Origin: Agromyces bracchium
GTDB lineage: Bacteria > Actinomycetota > Actinomycetes > Actinomycetales > Microbacteriaceae
Assembly: GCF_009709675.1 (NCBI RefSeq)
Contig: NZ_WMLB01000037.1
Coordinates: 1-64,000 of the forward strand
Direction of reading: 5' to 3'
DNA: 64,000 nt
Of this stretch, positions 35,152 through 43,978 are shown piece by piece (positions within the stretch are counted from its first letter, which is position 1; every line of letters begins with the position of its first letter). The position numbers and the translations under genes are program-made. Under the pieces are notes generated by a model. The model searched no databases and was not told where the DNA came from. It saw nothing but the letters and a program-made list of their open reading frames with translations.

Positions 35152-36204
35152 ATGCGAGCAGTCGTCTTCCACGGCAAGGAGGACCTTCGGGTCGAGGAGA
35201 TCGAGGAGCCCACCCCGGGCCCGGGCCAGGTGAAGCTGCGCAACGCGTACGCCGGCATCTGCGGATCCGACCTGCACGTCTACTACGCACCCGCCGAGGC
35301 CGGCCTCGACCTCGAGAACCCCCACCCGGTGACCGGCGCCACGCTGCCGCAGGTCATCGGCCACGAGTTCGCCGGCACCGTCGTCGAGCTCGGCGAGGGC
35401 GTCGAGGGCGTCAAGGTCGGCGACCGTGCCGCCGTCTGGCCGATCTACTACTGCGGCCAGTGCGCCGCGTGCCGCAAGGGTGCGTACAACGCCTGCCGCG
35501 CCATCGGCTTCCACGGACTGACCTCGCACGGCGGCGGCATGGCCGAGTTCACCACCGTCGACGCGTCGAAGCTCCACGTGCTGCCCGAGACCGTCGACCT
35601 CCGCCTCGGCGCGCTCGTCGAGCGGATGGCCGTCGCGTGGCACGCCGTCGAGAAGAGCGGCGCGAAGGCCGGCGCTACCGCGCTCATCGCCGGTGCAGGC
35701 CCGATCGGCATCGGCGTGTGGTTCGCTCTCAAGGGCCACGGTGTCGAGAACGTCATCGTCTCCGAGCCGAGCCCCGTCCGGCGGGCGGCCATCGAGGCGC
35801 TCGGCGCGACCGTGGTCGACCCGTCGAGCGAGGATCTCGGCGCCCGGGTCGCCGAGCTCACGAACGGCGACGGCGTGGACGTCGCGTTCGACGCGGCCGG
35901 CGTCGGCGTCGCCGTGGCATCCGCCCTCGCCAACCTCGCGCCGCTCGGCCGGCTCGTCGTCGTCGCGATCCACGAGAAGACGATGGACTTCTTCCCGACC
36001 CAGCTCGTCATGGGCGAGACGGAGGTCGTCGGCGCGCTCGGCTACCTGCCCGAGGACTTCGACGCCGTCATCGCGGCGATGGCCGACGGCCTCTACGACA
36101 CCACCGGCTGGGTCGACGAGATCGGCTTCGACGCGGTCGAGGAGACGATCCACACCCTCCGCAGCGGCAAGGGCATGAAGTTCCTCGTCTCGAGCGAGGC
36201 CTGA
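35152..36204 (+). CDS. Zinc-dependent medium-chain dehydrogenase, 2,3-butanediol dehydrogenase-like
   Basis: A 350-residue MDR enzyme. Catalytic zinc site: AGICGSDLHVYY (Cys) and VIGHEFAGTVVE (His-Glu). The structural zinc loop CGQCAACRKGAYNAC has four cysteines, and the NAD site is ALIAGAGPIGIGVWFALKGHG. The LHVYYAPAE region and overall length match 2,3-butanediol/sorbitol-type dehydrogenases. It would interconvert a secondary alcohol and ketone with NAD(P). ATG 35152 lies 14 bases after AAGGAG. Controlled by the divergent TetR protein, it may feed from the neighbouring acid-sugar locus. Confidence 0.88.
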   Translation: MRAVVFHGKEDLRVEEIEEPTPGPGQVKLRNAYAGICGSDLHVYYAPAEAGLDLENPHPVTGATLPQVIGHEFAGTVVELGEGVEGVKVGDRAAVWPIYYCGQCAACRKGAYNACRAIGFHGLTSHGGGMAEFTTVDASKLHVLPETVDLRLGALVERMAVAWHAVEKSGAKAGATALIAGAGPIGIGVWFALKGHGVENVIVSEPSPVRRAAIEALGATVVDPSSEDLGARVAELTNGDGVDVAFDAAGVGVAVASALANLAPLGRLVVVAIHEKTMDFFPTQLVMGETEVVGALGYLPEDFDAVIAAMADGLYDTTGWVDEIGFDAVEETIHTLRSGKGMKFLVSSEA

Positions 36205-36210
36205 TCACGG

Positions 36211-36239
36211 CGGGTCCCCGTCATCGCGACGGGGACCCG
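36211..36239 (+). terminator. Perfect 12-bp hairpin after the dehydrogenase
   Basis: CGGGTCCCCGTC (36211-36222) and GACGGGGACCCG (36228-36239) pair perfectly around a 5-base loop. The hairpin lies 6 bases after the stop and has no T-run, as is usual for high-G+C actinobacteria. Confidence 0.75.
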
Positions 36240-36276
36240 TCACAGGCGGGAAACACGCGCACGGCAGAATGAACCG

Positions 36277-36753
36277 GTGAGCACCGCCCCCGCCCTCGAC
36301 ATCCGACCCGCCGACCTCGCGGACCCCCGCGTCATCCGCCTGCTCGAGGACCACCTCGACGACATGTTCGCGACCTCGCCGGCCGAGAGCGTGCACGCGC
36401 TCGACGTCTCGGGGCTCTCGGTGCCCGAGGTGACGCTCTGGACGATCGGCGAGGGCGACGACCTGCTCGGCTGCGTGGCGCTGAAGCAGCTCGATCCCGC
36501 GCACGGCGAGCTGAAGTCGATGCGAACGGATGCCGCGGCCCGCGGCCGTGGCCTGGGCGCGCGCCTGCTCGAGTACGTCCTCGCCGAGGCGAAGCGACGC
36601 GGGTACGCACGGCTCAGCCTCGAGACGGGCTCCGAGGCGTTCTTCCGCCCGGCGCGCACGCTCTACGCGAAGTACGGGTTCGTCGAGTGCCCGCCGTTCG
36701 CCGACTACGCGCTCGACCCGAACAGCGTGTTCATGACGCTCGAGCTCAGCTGA
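36277..36753 (+). CDS. GNAT-family N-acetyltransferase
   Basis: A 158-residue protein. The acetyl-CoA site is LKSMRTDAAARGRGLGARLLEYVLAEAKRRGY, with the RxxGxG/A pyrophosphate loop; LSLETGSEAFFRPARTLYAKYGF is the usual C-terminal part. The sequence is close to the YsnE/Aat-type acetyltransferases. It would acetylate an amine of unknown identity. GTG 36277 lies 6 bases after a CAGAAT -10, so the mRNA is probably leaderless. It stands alone, behind a terminator. Confidence 0.87.
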   Translation: MSTAPALDIRPADLADPRVIRLLEDHLDDMFATSPAESVHALDVSGLSVPEVTLWTIGEGDDLLGCVALKQLDPAHGELKSMRTDAAARGRGLGARLLEYVLAEAKRRGYARLSLETGSEAFFRPARTLYAKYGFVECPPFADYALDPNSVFMTLELS

Positions 36754-36765
36754 CCGCGGCGACCG

Positions 36766-37560
36766 TCATCCCGCGAGGGGCGGGGTTGCGAGCCGGTACG
36801 ACGGCAGCCCGCGCCGACGGATGAGCCACTCCGCGACGAGCAGGTTCGGCAGCCAGCAGAGGAACGGGACCGCGGCGTACGCGTTCGCGAAGGCGGCATC
36901 CGCATCGAAGCCGGCCGGGCCGGCGAACGGCACCTGCGCGAACATCAGCAGCGGCAGCCAGAGCCGAAGTGTCACGGCGGCGTAGGTGAGCGCGAAGGCG
37001 CGCATCATCCAGGCCCTGTGCGAGGGCACGTCGCCGTGACGGATGGCGCGGTAGCCGCGCCATCCGGCCAGCAGCCACAGCACGGCGAGCGCGCCGAACC
37101 CGAACGTGCCGACGAGCCCGGCCGCGCTGAACGGCGCGAGCGCGAGGCCGGCGAGGCCGGCGATGCCGATGGCGACCAGTGCGACACGACCGGTCCAGCG
37201 GTGCACGCGCGGCGCCCGGTCGCGAAGGCCCCGCCAGAACTGGAACGGGCTCGCGACGAGCGCGGTGCCGCCGGCGACGATGTGGACGTAGAACGCCACG
37301 AGCACGAACGGCGGCTGCCCCGCGTAGTGGTCGGCGAGCCCGCCGGCGCCCGACTCGGCGAGCACGGGCAGCGACGACGTCAGGTACGGCACGACCGCGA
37401 ACGCCGCGATCCCGAGCGAGGAGAGCAGGATCCAGGCCCAGCCGATGCGGGTGCCGAGGCGCGTGCCTTCCGCGGGGGGCCGCCGAACCGGGCGAGTCGG
37501 GGGAGCCGGGGACGTCTCAGCTGGCGTCGTCGTCGCGTCGTGGGTCTCGGTCGTGGTCAT
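36766..37560 (-). CDS. DUF2306-type membrane protein (second copy in the window)
   Basis: A 264-residue protein with seven or eight transmembrane helices after a 35-residue polar leader (MTTTETHDATTTPAE). It shares the DUF2306 pattern with the protein at 11785: VAFYVHIVAGGTALVASPFQFW, RAPRVHRWTGRVALV, and PSHRAWMMRAFALTYAAVTLR. The family binds no known cofactor and has no assigned role. ATG 37560 is chosen; an in-frame start 36 bases upstream is possible. No regulator is next to it, unlike the other copy. Confidence 0.8.
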   Translation of the reverse strand: MTTTETHDATTTPAETSPAPPTRPVRRPPAEGTRLGTRIGWAWILLSSLGIAAFAVVPYLTSSLPVLAESGAGGLADHYAGQPPFVLVAFYVHIVAGGTALVASPFQFWRGLRDRAPRVHRWTGRVALVAIGIAGLAGLALAPFSAAGLVGTFGFGALAVLWLLAGWRGYRAIRHGDVPSHRAWMMRAFALTYAAVTLRLWLPLLMFAQVPFAGPAGFDADAAFANAYAAVPFLCWLPNLLVAEWLIRRRGLPSYRLATPPLAG

Positions 37561-37649
37561 GCCGCGACGGTATCGACGGCCGTCGTCGGCGGGCATCCGG
37601 CGAACCCCCGCATCCGGCGGAGGGGTGCCCGCCGGCGCCGGCGTCCGAA

Positions 37650-38603
37650 TCAGCCGCGCGCGTCGAGCGCGTTCCGCACGTCCTCGTCGACGAGGTCGGC
37701 GTTGATCGCGGCGCCGGTGAGGCTCCCCGACGACATCGCCCACGGCACGGACGACTTCGCGCCCACGACGTTGCCCGCGGCGTACAGGCCGCGCACGCTC
37801 GTCCGGCCGTCCTCGTCGACCAGCACCTGGTCGACCCCGCCCTGCCGCATCGATCGGGCTCGAAGGCGTCGCAGCAGGTCGTCGTGCGGCACGGCCTTCG
37901 GCGCGACGAACACGGCGTCGGCCTCCCACTCGCTCCCGTCCTCGAGGCGGATGCCGCGGAGCCGACCGCCCCCGTCGGCGAACACCTCGATCACCCGCCG
38001 GTCCTCGACGACGATGCCCCGGGCGTCGAGCCCGGAACGTGCAGCGGGCGCGAGCACCGCGCCCTGCGTGCAGAACACCACGTCGGCCGAGAGCTGCCGC
38101 ATGAGCTGCGCCTGGTGGGCGTTCGCCGCGCTCGAGGCGATCACGGCGATCCGCCGGTCGCGCACCTCCCACCCGTCGCAGTACGGGCAGAGCACGACGC
38201 CGCGACCCCACTGCTCCGCGAGACCGGGGATGTCGGGCAGCTCGTCGCGCAGGCCGGTGGCGACGAGCAGCCGGCGCGCGAGATGGCGCTCGCCGGAGTC
38301 GAGCACGACCTCGAACGAGGGGCCGCCCGGCTCACCGGCATCCGTCTCGACCTCGGCCGCGTCGGCGACCTCGCCCGACTCGACGACGACGTCGTAGCGC
38401 GTGAGCTCGGCGCGCCCGGCGGCGAGCAGGTCGAGCGGCGACGTGTGATCGCGCCCGAGCACGCCGTGCATGTGCTGTGCCGGGGCGTTCCGCGGCCGCC
38501 CGCCGTCGACGACGAGCACGCTCCGCCGCGATCGGCCGAGCATCAGCGCCGCGGAGAGGCCGGCGCTGCCCCCGCCGACGATCACGACGTCCCAGGCGGC
38601 CAT
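37650..38603 (-). CDS. Thioredoxin-reductase-like FAD oxidoreductase
   Basis: A 317-residue protein. FAD site WDVVIVGGGSAGLSAALMLGRSRRSVLVVDGG, redox pair CPYC in GVVLCPYCDGWEVRD, and second FAD motif VRGLYAAGNVVGAKSSVPWAMSSGSLTGAAI. The NAD(P) domain contains IAVIASSAANAHQAQL, where the GxGxxA loop has lost its glycines, so the usual nucleotide binding may be altered. Paralogues of this kind (CPYC, DGWEVR) accompany small redox or holomycin-type systems, but no thioredoxin is adjacent. Its start lies 2 bases after the VOC gene stop, so the two are one transcript. Confidence 0.85.
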   Translation of the reverse strand: MAAWDVVIVGGGSAGLSAALMLGRSRRSVLVVDGGRPRNAPAQHMHGVLGRDHTSPLDLLAAGRAELTRYDVVVESGEVADAAEVETDAGEPGGPSFEVVLDSGERHLARRLLVATGLRDELPDIPGLAEQWGRGVVLCPYCDGWEVRDRRIAVIASSAANAHQAQLMRQLSADVVFCTQGAVLAPAARSGLDARGIVVEDRRVIEVFADGGGRLRGIRLEDGSEWEADAVFVAPKAVPHDDLLRRLRARSMRQGGVDQVLVDEDGRTSVRGLYAAGNVVGAKSSVPWAMSSGSLTGAAINADLVDEDVRNALDARG

Positions 38604-38605
38604 GC

Positions 38606-39430
38606 CTACCCGGCCGTCTCGGGCGTCGCGGAGGCCGCCGACGCGGCGGGTTCGGAGGTCGCCGCCGTCGGCGACGCCACGACGAAGTACGCGCCGCTCG
38701 GATCGGAGAGACCCGCTCGTCGTCCGTCGGGCACGTCCCACGGCGGCACGACGAGCGTGCCGCCCGCGGCGACCGCGCGGGCGACGGTCGCCTCGATGTC
38801 GTCGACCTGGAAGCCGACATGCCACGACGGCGGCAGGTCGGCGCCGAGCAGTTCGGCTGCGTCGAGGATCCGCGCGAACGTGCGGCCGGCATGCCGATAC
38901 ACGGCGTAGCGCGGCTCGCCCTCGCCATGCTCGATGTCCCAGTGGAAGGCGTGCGCGTAGAAGCGCTCCGCCGCGTCGAAGTCGCTCGCGGCGAGCTCGA
39001 AGCGGGTCGCCGCTCCGGTCTCGTCGAACGCGTCGAAGCCGGGCAGCCCGCCCGGCTGCCAGTAGCCGACGACCGCGCCCGTCGCGTCGATCGCGAGACC
39101 CATGACGCCCATCTCGGGGATGTCGATCGGCTCGAACAGCACCGTGCCGCCGGCCTCGGCGATGCGCTCGCTCGTCGCCGCCGCGTTCCACGTCAGCAGG
39201 TAGACGCTCCAGTGCGGCGGCGACGGGTCGTCGTCGGACCGGCTGCCCGCGCCCGCGACGCGCTTGCCGTCGAGGAGGAACGTCGTGTAGCCGCCGTACC
39301 GCTCGTCCGCGCTGCGGTCGGCGGTCCAGCCGAACACGCGCGTGTAGAAGTCGATCGCCCCGTCGAGGTCGGTCGTGGTCAGGTCGACCCAGGCCGGCGC
39401 TCCCGCGACGAGGTCATCTGATCCGGGCAT
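38606..39430 (-). CDS. Two-domain VOC (glyoxalase-fold) protein
   Basis: A 274-residue protein with two VOC modules. The first starts AWVDLTTTDLDGAIDFYTRVFGW and ends near AVVGYWQPGG; the second is TRFELAASDFDAAERFYAHAFHW to DPSGAYFVVASP. The layout matches the CFP30B-like proteins of actinobacteria. Metal ligand positions are only partly conserved, so hydrolase or ligand-binding roles are both possible. ATG 39430 follows a GGAGG site. A proline- and alanine-rich tail follows the second module. It is transcribed with the oxidoreductase gene downstream. Confidence 0.85.
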   Translation of the reverse strand: MPGSDDLVAGAPAWVDLTTTDLDGAIDFYTRVFGWTADRSADERYGGYTTFLLDGKRVAGAGSRSDDDPSPPHWSVYLLTWNAAATSERIAEAGGTVLFEPIDIPEMGVMGLAIDATGAVVGYWQPGGLPGFDAFDETGAATRFELAASDFDAAERFYAHAFHWDIEHGEGEPRYAVYRHAGRTFARILDAAELLGADLPPSWHVGFQVDDIEATVARAVAAGGTLVVPPWDVPDGRRAGLSDPSGAYFVVASPTAATSEPAASAASATPETAG

Positions 39431-39539
39431 GCGGGCCTCCAGTCGGTGCATCGGAGCGGCGGCGCCGTCGCAGAACGTGGCGCTTCCGGATGCTAGCACC
39501 GGGGGTCGCCGATCCGACAGGCACGGGCGAGCGCGCCGC

Positions 39540-40439
39540 CTACGCGGGGGATCCGGGCAGCGCTGCGAGGATCTGCGCCCGAAGCGTGTTCGCGCGCTCG
39601 GCGAACCCGCGCTGCCGGCGCACGTACTCGGCCTTGCCGTCGCCCGTCTCGATGCGCACCGGCTCGCCGCCCCACGGCGCCATGTCGTACGGCGAGGCCA
39701 GCATGTCGAGGTGGCGGATGTCGCGTGCGAGCTCGAACGCGTCGAGCAGCAGGTCGCCCGGCACGAGCGGGCCGAGCTTGACCGCCCACTTGTAGACGTC
39801 CATGTTCGCGTGCAGGCAGCCGGGCTGCTCGATCTCGGGCTGCGATTCGCGCGTCGGCGCGAAGCGGTTGCGGGGCGTGGCGTCGGGCGTGAAGAACCGG
39901 TACGCGTCGATGTGCGTGCAGCGGAGCTCGTGCGCCTCGACGACCTCGTCGGTCGCGGCCTGTCCGAGCCTGAGCGGCACCGGATGGCGGTGCTCGCCCT
40001 GCCGGTAGACCATCGCCCACTCGTGCAGCCCGAAGCAGCCGAACTGCCCGGGGCGGGCGGCGGTCCTCCGCAGCATCCGCTCGACGAGGCCCAGCATCGT
40101 GCCCTTTTCGGCGCGCATCGCGTCCGCATCGACGACGAGTCCGCGCTCGGTCGCGCCGGCCGCGTACCAGCGCCACTCGGCGCGCGGGGTGCCCGCGGCA
40201 TCCGCCAGTTCGATGCCCGCACCGGGGTGCCAGCGCCGGAGCAGCGACGGGGAGTACGAGTAGTACGTGAAGAGGAAGTCCTCGATCGGATGCCGCTCGC
40301 CGCGCGCCCTGCGCGACCGGTGATCGGCCGTCAGGGCGTCGGCCCGCTCGGCGTGCGCCTGCTCGCGGGCCTGCCAGTCGGCGGCGTCGAGCACGACGGC
40401 GTCGTGCGCGGCGGCGCGGGTGGGGGCGGTCGAGGTCAC
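39540..40439 (-). CDS. Protein of the family annotated as 3-methyladenine DNA glycosylase in actinobacteria
   Basis: A 299-residue protein. Conserved-looking blocks: ADWQAREQAHAERADALTADHRSRRARGERHPIEDFLFTYYSYSPSLLRRWHPG, GCFGLHEWAMVYR, LRCTHIDAYRFFTPDATPRN, and GCLHANMDVYKWAVKLGPLVPGDLLLDAFELA. I recognise this as a family often labelled 3-methyladenine glycosylase; the label is weakly supported, since no classical helix-hairpin-helix is seen. GTG 40439 lies 6 bases after a TATCCT -10 on the minus strand, so translation is probably leaderless and the longer upstream frame is not used. Confidence 0.6.
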   Translation of the reverse strand: MTSTAPTRAAAHDAVVLDAADWQAREQAHAERADALTADHRSRRARGERHPIEDFLFTYYSYSPSLLRRWHPGAGIELADAAGTPRAEWRWYAAGATERGLVVDADAMRAEKGTMLGLVERMLRRTAARPGQFGCFGLHEWAMVYRQGEHRHPVPLRLGQAATDEVVEAHELRCTHIDAYRFFTPDATPRNRFAPTRESQPEIEQPGCLHANMDVYKWAVKLGPLVPGDLLLDAFELARDIRHLDMLASPYDMAPWGGEPVRIETGDGKAEYVRRQRGFAERANTLRAQILAALPGSPA

Positions 40440-40605
40440 CCGTCGAGGATAGGCGGCGATGCTGGGCGCCCAGCCCGCCGCACGGCGCCGTGATCGTCTT
40501 CTCGTGCATGAGGATCGGCGGTTCGGCCGCAGTGGGGGCGACATGGGCCGGATTCTCATGCGTGAGGGTGTGGCTCGCGGGTGCGCGGTCTTCGTGGATA
40601 CGGAC

Positions 40606-41028
40606 TCAGCGAGTGCGGGGGCCGCGACCCACCGCGAAGCCGAGGATCGCCATCTTCAGGGCGAGGAGGAATCCACCGGCCGTCAGGGGCGTGACCTCGG
40701 GGTCGGGGTCGACGAACGACTCGCGCCAGACCCGCTCGATGGGGTACCCGATGCTCATGATCGCTCCGAGCACGCCGAGCGTGCGCGCCGCGGCCACGGG
40801 CGGCCGGCGGCCGACGAGCAGCGCGAGGCTCGCGAACGCCTGCACGATGAGCATGACGGTCGGCGCGGAGAGCTCGGTGCCCTCGACCCAGTGCCGGCGC
40901 CGCACCTCGTCGGGCGACCGGTGCGGGAAGCCCGGCACGTCGCCGCCGCGTCCCTCCGCGTACGCCTTCCGCAGTCCGAGCGCGCCGAACACGAGCTGCA
41001 CGATTCCGATCGCCCCCAGGAGTCGCAT
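40606..41028 (-). CDS. Small four-helix membrane protein of unknown function
   Basis: A 140-residue protein with hydrophobic helices around residues 3-18 (LLGAIGIVQLVFGALGL), 56-75, 85-103 and 115-133. A polar loop after helix 1 contains FPHRSPDEVRRRHWVEGTE. I start it at ATG 41028, which has GGGAG 9 bases upstream; GTG 41034 is an alternative. No named domain is recognised. It stands alone between the glycosylase-like gene and a gene remnant. The 166 bases before it (40440-40605) hold nothing I can assign. Confidence 0.65.
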   Translation of the reverse strand: MRLLGAIGIVQLVFGALGLRKAYAEGRGGDVPGFPHRSPDEVRRRHWVEGTELSAPTVMLIVQAFASLALLVGRRPPVAAARTLGVLGAIMSIGYPIERVWRESFVDPDPEVTPLTAGGFLLALKMAILGFAVGRGPRTR

Positions 41029-41071
41029 GCGCACATGCTCCCATCAGCCCTGATCGCCGACAAGTGCCCGA

Positions 41072-41215
41072 TCAGGGGGTGATCTCGTCGACGAACGCGA
41101 ACGCGTCGGTCGCGATCGCGCCCCACTCGGCGTCGCGCGCGAAAGGGACGACCGCCCACTCGCGCATCGGGCGGCCGCGCATGACCATCGGCGCGAGCGC
41201 GAGCTCGCCGATGCA
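41072..41215 (-). pseudogene. C-terminal remnant of a TfoX-like protein
   Basis: The minus strand reads SFGRCIGELALAPMVMRGRP, then MREWAVVPFARDAEWGAIAT, then DAFAFVDEITP and a stop. The PMVMRGRPMREWAVV block is the typical second half of TfoX N-terminal-domain proteins. No start codon, ribosome site or first half precedes it, and the frame is lost upstream. It is probably a decayed gene, though a distant homologue with a missed start cannot be excluded. Confidence 0.4.
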
Positions 41216-41248
41216 GCGCCCGAAAGAACGCGACCCTCCCCGACCGGG

Positions 41249-41389
41249 TCAGGCGTGCTCGTCGTGATGCCCGTCGTGCAGGTGCGCCGACGCGGCGTCG
41301 AAGTGGATGCCGCACCGGCGGCAGTACTCGGCCTTCAACTCCTCGTAGCGGTCGTGCGAGACGTGATGCGCATCGTCGTGTCCGGTCAT
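41249..41389 (-). CDS. 46-residue Cys/His-rich small protein
   Basis: The protein begins MTGHDDAHHVSHDRYEELKAE. CRRC then HFDAASAHLHDGHHDEHA follows, with two cysteines in a CxxC and eleven histidines, which suggests zinc or other metal binding. ATG 41389 is preceded by a strong GAGGAGG site at normal distance, which supports real translation. It sits 52 bases downstream of the ACC deaminase gene on the same strand and could be the last gene of that transcript. No family is recognised. Confidence 0.6.
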   Translation of the reverse strand: MTGHDDAHHVSHDRYEELKAEYCRRCGIHFDAASAHLHDGHHDEHA

Positions 41390-41441
41390 GTCGCCTCCTC
41401 GACCTCCATACTCGCAGCCGACCCGGCTCGGCGACATCCGG

Positions 41442-42464
41442 TCAGTGGTAGCGGCCGCTGTACGCGTTGATCGCCGGCTGCCCGCCGAGGTGGGCGTAGA
41501 GCACGTTCGAGTCCTTCGGGATGTCGCCCGAGGACACCAGCGAGATGAGGCCGGCCATCGACTTGCCCTCGTAGACGGGGTCGAGGATGACTCCCTCGAG
41601 GCTGCCGGTGAGACGCATGGCCTCGTCGGTCGACTCGACCGGGATGCCGTAGAGATCGCCCGCCCAGCCCTCGAGCACGGTGATCTCGTCGTCGCGCAGG
41701 TCGCGTCCGAGGCCGATGGTCGCGGCGGTGTTCCGCGCGATGCGCGCCACCTGGTCGCGCGTCTCGTCGATCTTCGCCGACGCATCGATGCCGACCACCC
41801 GGCGCGGCCGGCCGCCGAAGTTGTGCTCGAGGTCGGCGAAGCCCGCGATCATGCCCGCGTGCGTCGACCCCGTGACCGAGCACACCACGATCGTGTCGAA
41901 GAAGACGCCGAGCGCCTCCTCCTGCGCCGCGACCTCGTGGGCCCAGTTCGCGAAGCCCAGGCCGCCGAGCGGGTGGTCGGACGCGCCGGCGGGGATCGGG
42001 TACGGCGTGCCGCCCGCGGCCTCGACATCCGCGATCGCCTGCTTCCACGAGTCGCGGAACCCGATGCTGAAGCCGGCGGGGGAGAGGCGCACGTCGGCGC
42101 CCATGAGCCGCGAGAGCAGGATGTTGCCGACCCGGTCGTTCACCGAGTCGGGCCAGTCGACCCAGTGCTCCTGCACGAGCACGGCCTTCATGCCGAGGTG
42201 CGCGGCGACCGCAGCGACCTGCCGGGTGTGGTTCGACTGCACGCCGCCGATCGAGACGAGCGTGTCAGCGCCCTTCGCGAGCGCGTCGGGCACGAGGTAC
42301 TCGAGCTTGCGGGTCTTGTTGCCGCCGAAGGCGAGGCCCGAGTTCACGTCCTCGCGCTTCATCCAGACGCGGGCGCCGCCGAGGTGGGCGCTCAGGCGGT
42401 CGACGGGGTGGATCGGGCTCGGCCCGAACGTCAGCTGATGACGGGGGAAGTCGGCGAGGGCCAT
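41442..42464 (-). CDS. acdS: 1-aminocyclopropane-1-carboxylate deaminase
   Basis: A 340-residue fold-type II PLP enzyme that breaks ACC to 2-oxobutyrate and ammonia. The PLP lysine is K50 in [14 protein letters not shown]. The residues that separate true ACC deaminase from D-cysteine desulfhydrase are present: Tyr298-Glu299 in DPVYEGKSM and Leu326 in YAHLGG (Glu295 and Leu322 in the Pseudomonas enzyme). The sequence is close to AcdS along its whole length. ATG 42464 has a GGAG site. It follows the GntR gene by 11 bases, forming a regulator-enzyme operon. The enzyme is typical of plant- or soil-associated bacteria that lower plant ethylene. Confidence 0.95.
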   Translation of the reverse strand: MALADFPRHQLTFGPSPIHPVDRLSAHLGGARVWMKREDVNSGLAFGGNKTRKLEYLVPDALAKGADTLVSIGGVQSNHTRQVAAVAAHLGMKAVLVQEHWVDWPDSVNDRVGNILLSRLMGADVRLSPAGFSIGFRDSWKQAIADVEAAGGTPYPIPAGASDHPLGGLGFANWAHEVAAQEEALGVFFDTIVVCSVTGSTHAGMIAGFADLEHNFGGRPRRVVGIDASAKIDETRDQVARIARNTAATIGLGRDLRDDEITVLEGWAGDLYGIPVESTDEAMRLTGSLEGVILDPVYEGKSMAGLISLVSSGDIPKDSNVLYAHLGGQPAINAYSGRYH

Positions 42465-42475
42465 GGTTCTCTCCT

Positions 42476-43198
42476 TCAGGGGGTGCGGGTGACGGATGCC
42501 GCGGGCTCGCCCGCCGCGCCGTCGTCGACGGCCTCGTCATCGTCGTCGAGGTGCAGCAACCGGCCGAGGGTCGACCAGTTGTCGTGGGTGGCGGCGGCGG
42601 CCTCGTCGGCGAGACCGGCGGCGCAGAGTTCGATGATGCGGTCGTGGTCGGCGACCGAGCCGCGTCCGGCGAGCGAGGCGAAGCGGACCCGCTCGAGTCG
42701 GCGGAGGAGCGGCGTGACCTGTTCGAGCAGGGCGGGCAGGAGCGGGTTCGCGCTCGCCTGCACGGCGACGCCGTGGAACGCGTCGTCGGCCGCGATCGCC
42801 GCGTCGACGTCGCGCGTGGCGAGCGCCTTCGCGAAGGCGGCGTTCGCGTTGCTCATGGCCTCGAGGTCGGCCGTGGTCAGCTGCGGCACCGCCTCGCGGA
42901 CGGCGAGCGCGTGCAGCGTCGCGGCGATGCGCTGCGCCGCGAGCGCGGTGCGCGTGTCGAGCGGTGCGACGACGGTCTGCTTCGCGCGGCGCGTCTGCAC
43001 GAGGCCGGCGGCCTCGAGCCTGGCGATCGCCTCGCGGATGGGCGTGCGGCTGACGCCCAGCCACGCCTCGAGCTCGGGGTCGCGCAGGCGCTCGCCGGGT
43101 GCGAGCTCGCCCGAGACGATCGCGTCGCGCAGGTGCGTGTACGCGTGGTCGCGCATCGACTTCGGGCGCTCGGCCGAGGCGCGGGCGGGTAGTGGCAT
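42476..43198 (-). CDS. GntR-family (FCD-domain) regulator upstream of acdS
   Basis: A 240-residue protein. Winged [56 protein letters not shown]. The FCD effector domain is at about 95-225 ([31 protein letters not shown]). I use ATG 43198; its complement is the first base of a perfect palindrome, so autoregulation is likely and the transcript may be leaderless. Proteobacterial acdS genes use an Lrp-type AcdR instead, so this is a different control solution. It is the first gene of the acdS operon. Confidence 0.88.
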   Translation of the reverse strand: MPLPARASAERPKSMRDHAYTHLRDAIVSGELAPGERLRDPELEAWLGVSRTPIREAIARLEAAGLVQTRRAKQTVVAPLDTRTALAAQRIAATLHALAVREAVPQLTTADLEAMSNANAAFAKALATRDVDAAIAADDAFHGVAVQASANPLLPALLEQVTPLLRRLERVRFASLAGRGSVADHDRIIELCAAGLADEAAAATHDNWSTLGRLLHLDDDDEAVDDGAAGEPAASVTRTP

Positions 43199-43211
43199 GC
43201 AATATATTGCA
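43198..43211. promoter_or_regulatory. GntR operator palindrome before the acdS operon
   Basis: TGCAATATATTGCA, a perfect 14-base palindrome with an A+T core, in a region otherwise rich in G+C. It overlaps the GntR start codon and supplies a likely -10 (CAATAT on the minus strand). Confidence 0.7.
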
Positions 43212-43252
43212 GCGGATGCCGCGGCTCGCGTCAAGCCCGGCCCGCTGCACGT

Positions 43253-43978
43253 CTAGATCGTCTGCGGAATCGCGCGGCCGGGGAAGAGCGTCGCGTACTG
43301 CTTGCGATACAGGCGCTTGCCGACGAGCCGGTACGCCATGCGGATCGGCAACGGGATGTCCATGATGAACGCACGCTGCTCGTCGGGCGGATTCGTCGCG
43401 AGGATCATGCCGAGGTACGCGAGGACCACCTTCTTCTCGAAGGCGTCGACGCCGTGGCTCGACAGCTGCTCGAACTCCTCCTCGGTGAGCACCTTCTCGA
43501 CCGCGGCCGTCACCTCGGTCACCTCGCGGCGCAGGTGCACCTTCAGCATGGCCGAGAGGTCCTCGTACCTCGCCGCGAGCTGCTCGCCGAGTTCGGCGTC
43601 GGCGCTCTCCCGCCAGCGCTCGCGGATCGGGGCGAGGTCGTCGAGCGCCTGCTCGACCTGCTCGTGCTGCGCGAGCATCTGCGCGATGTGCAGCGCGCAG
43701 GCCGGGGCGCGTTCGCCGAGCTGCGGGTACATGTAGAGGTCCTCGCCCTCGTGATGCACGTGCAGGAGCTTGTCGAAGTTGCCGAGCACCTCGCCGACGT
43801 AGCCCGAGCGCTCGGTGTCGCCGTCGGCAGCGGATCGCACGAGCCCCGGCGCCTCGTCGTACGACCAGAGGAAGACCCGGTGGATGCGGCGCATCCCGGC
43901 CGTCGCCTGGCAGAGCACCGGCCCGTCGGGGACCGGCGCGGCGGTCTCGCCCGCCTGCATGGTGAAGAAGTCGGACAT
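43253..43978 (-). CDS. Hemerythrin-domain protein
   Basis: A 241-residue protein. The four-helix hemerythrin/HHE domain is at about 28-165 with iron-ligand type residues: RRIHRVFLWSYDE, LLHVHHEGEDLYMYPQL, LAQHEQVEQALDDL, and LKVHLRREVTEVTAAVEK. A C-terminal region of about 75 residues (LPIRMAYRLVGKRLYRKQYATLFPG) is typical of actinobacterial members. It could bind oxygen, nitric oxide or iron. It is preceded by a GGGGGG ribosome site and read alone. Confidence 0.88.
   Translation of the reverse strand: MSDFFTMQAGETAAPVPDGPVLCQATAGMRRIHRVFLWSYDEAPGLVRSAADGDTERSGYVGEVLGNFDKLLHVHHEGEDLYMYPQLGERAPACALHIAQMLAQHEQVEQALDDLAPIRERWRESADAELGEQLAARYEDLSAMLKVHLRREVTEVTAAVEKVLTEEEFEQLSSHGVDAFEKKVVLAYLGMILATNPPDEQRAFIMDIPLPIRMAYRLVGKRLYRKQYATLFPGRAIPQTI

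Noticed and set aside
41442-42464. D-cysteine desulfhydrase
   Set aside because: The discriminating Glu299 and Leu326 are those of ACC deaminase.
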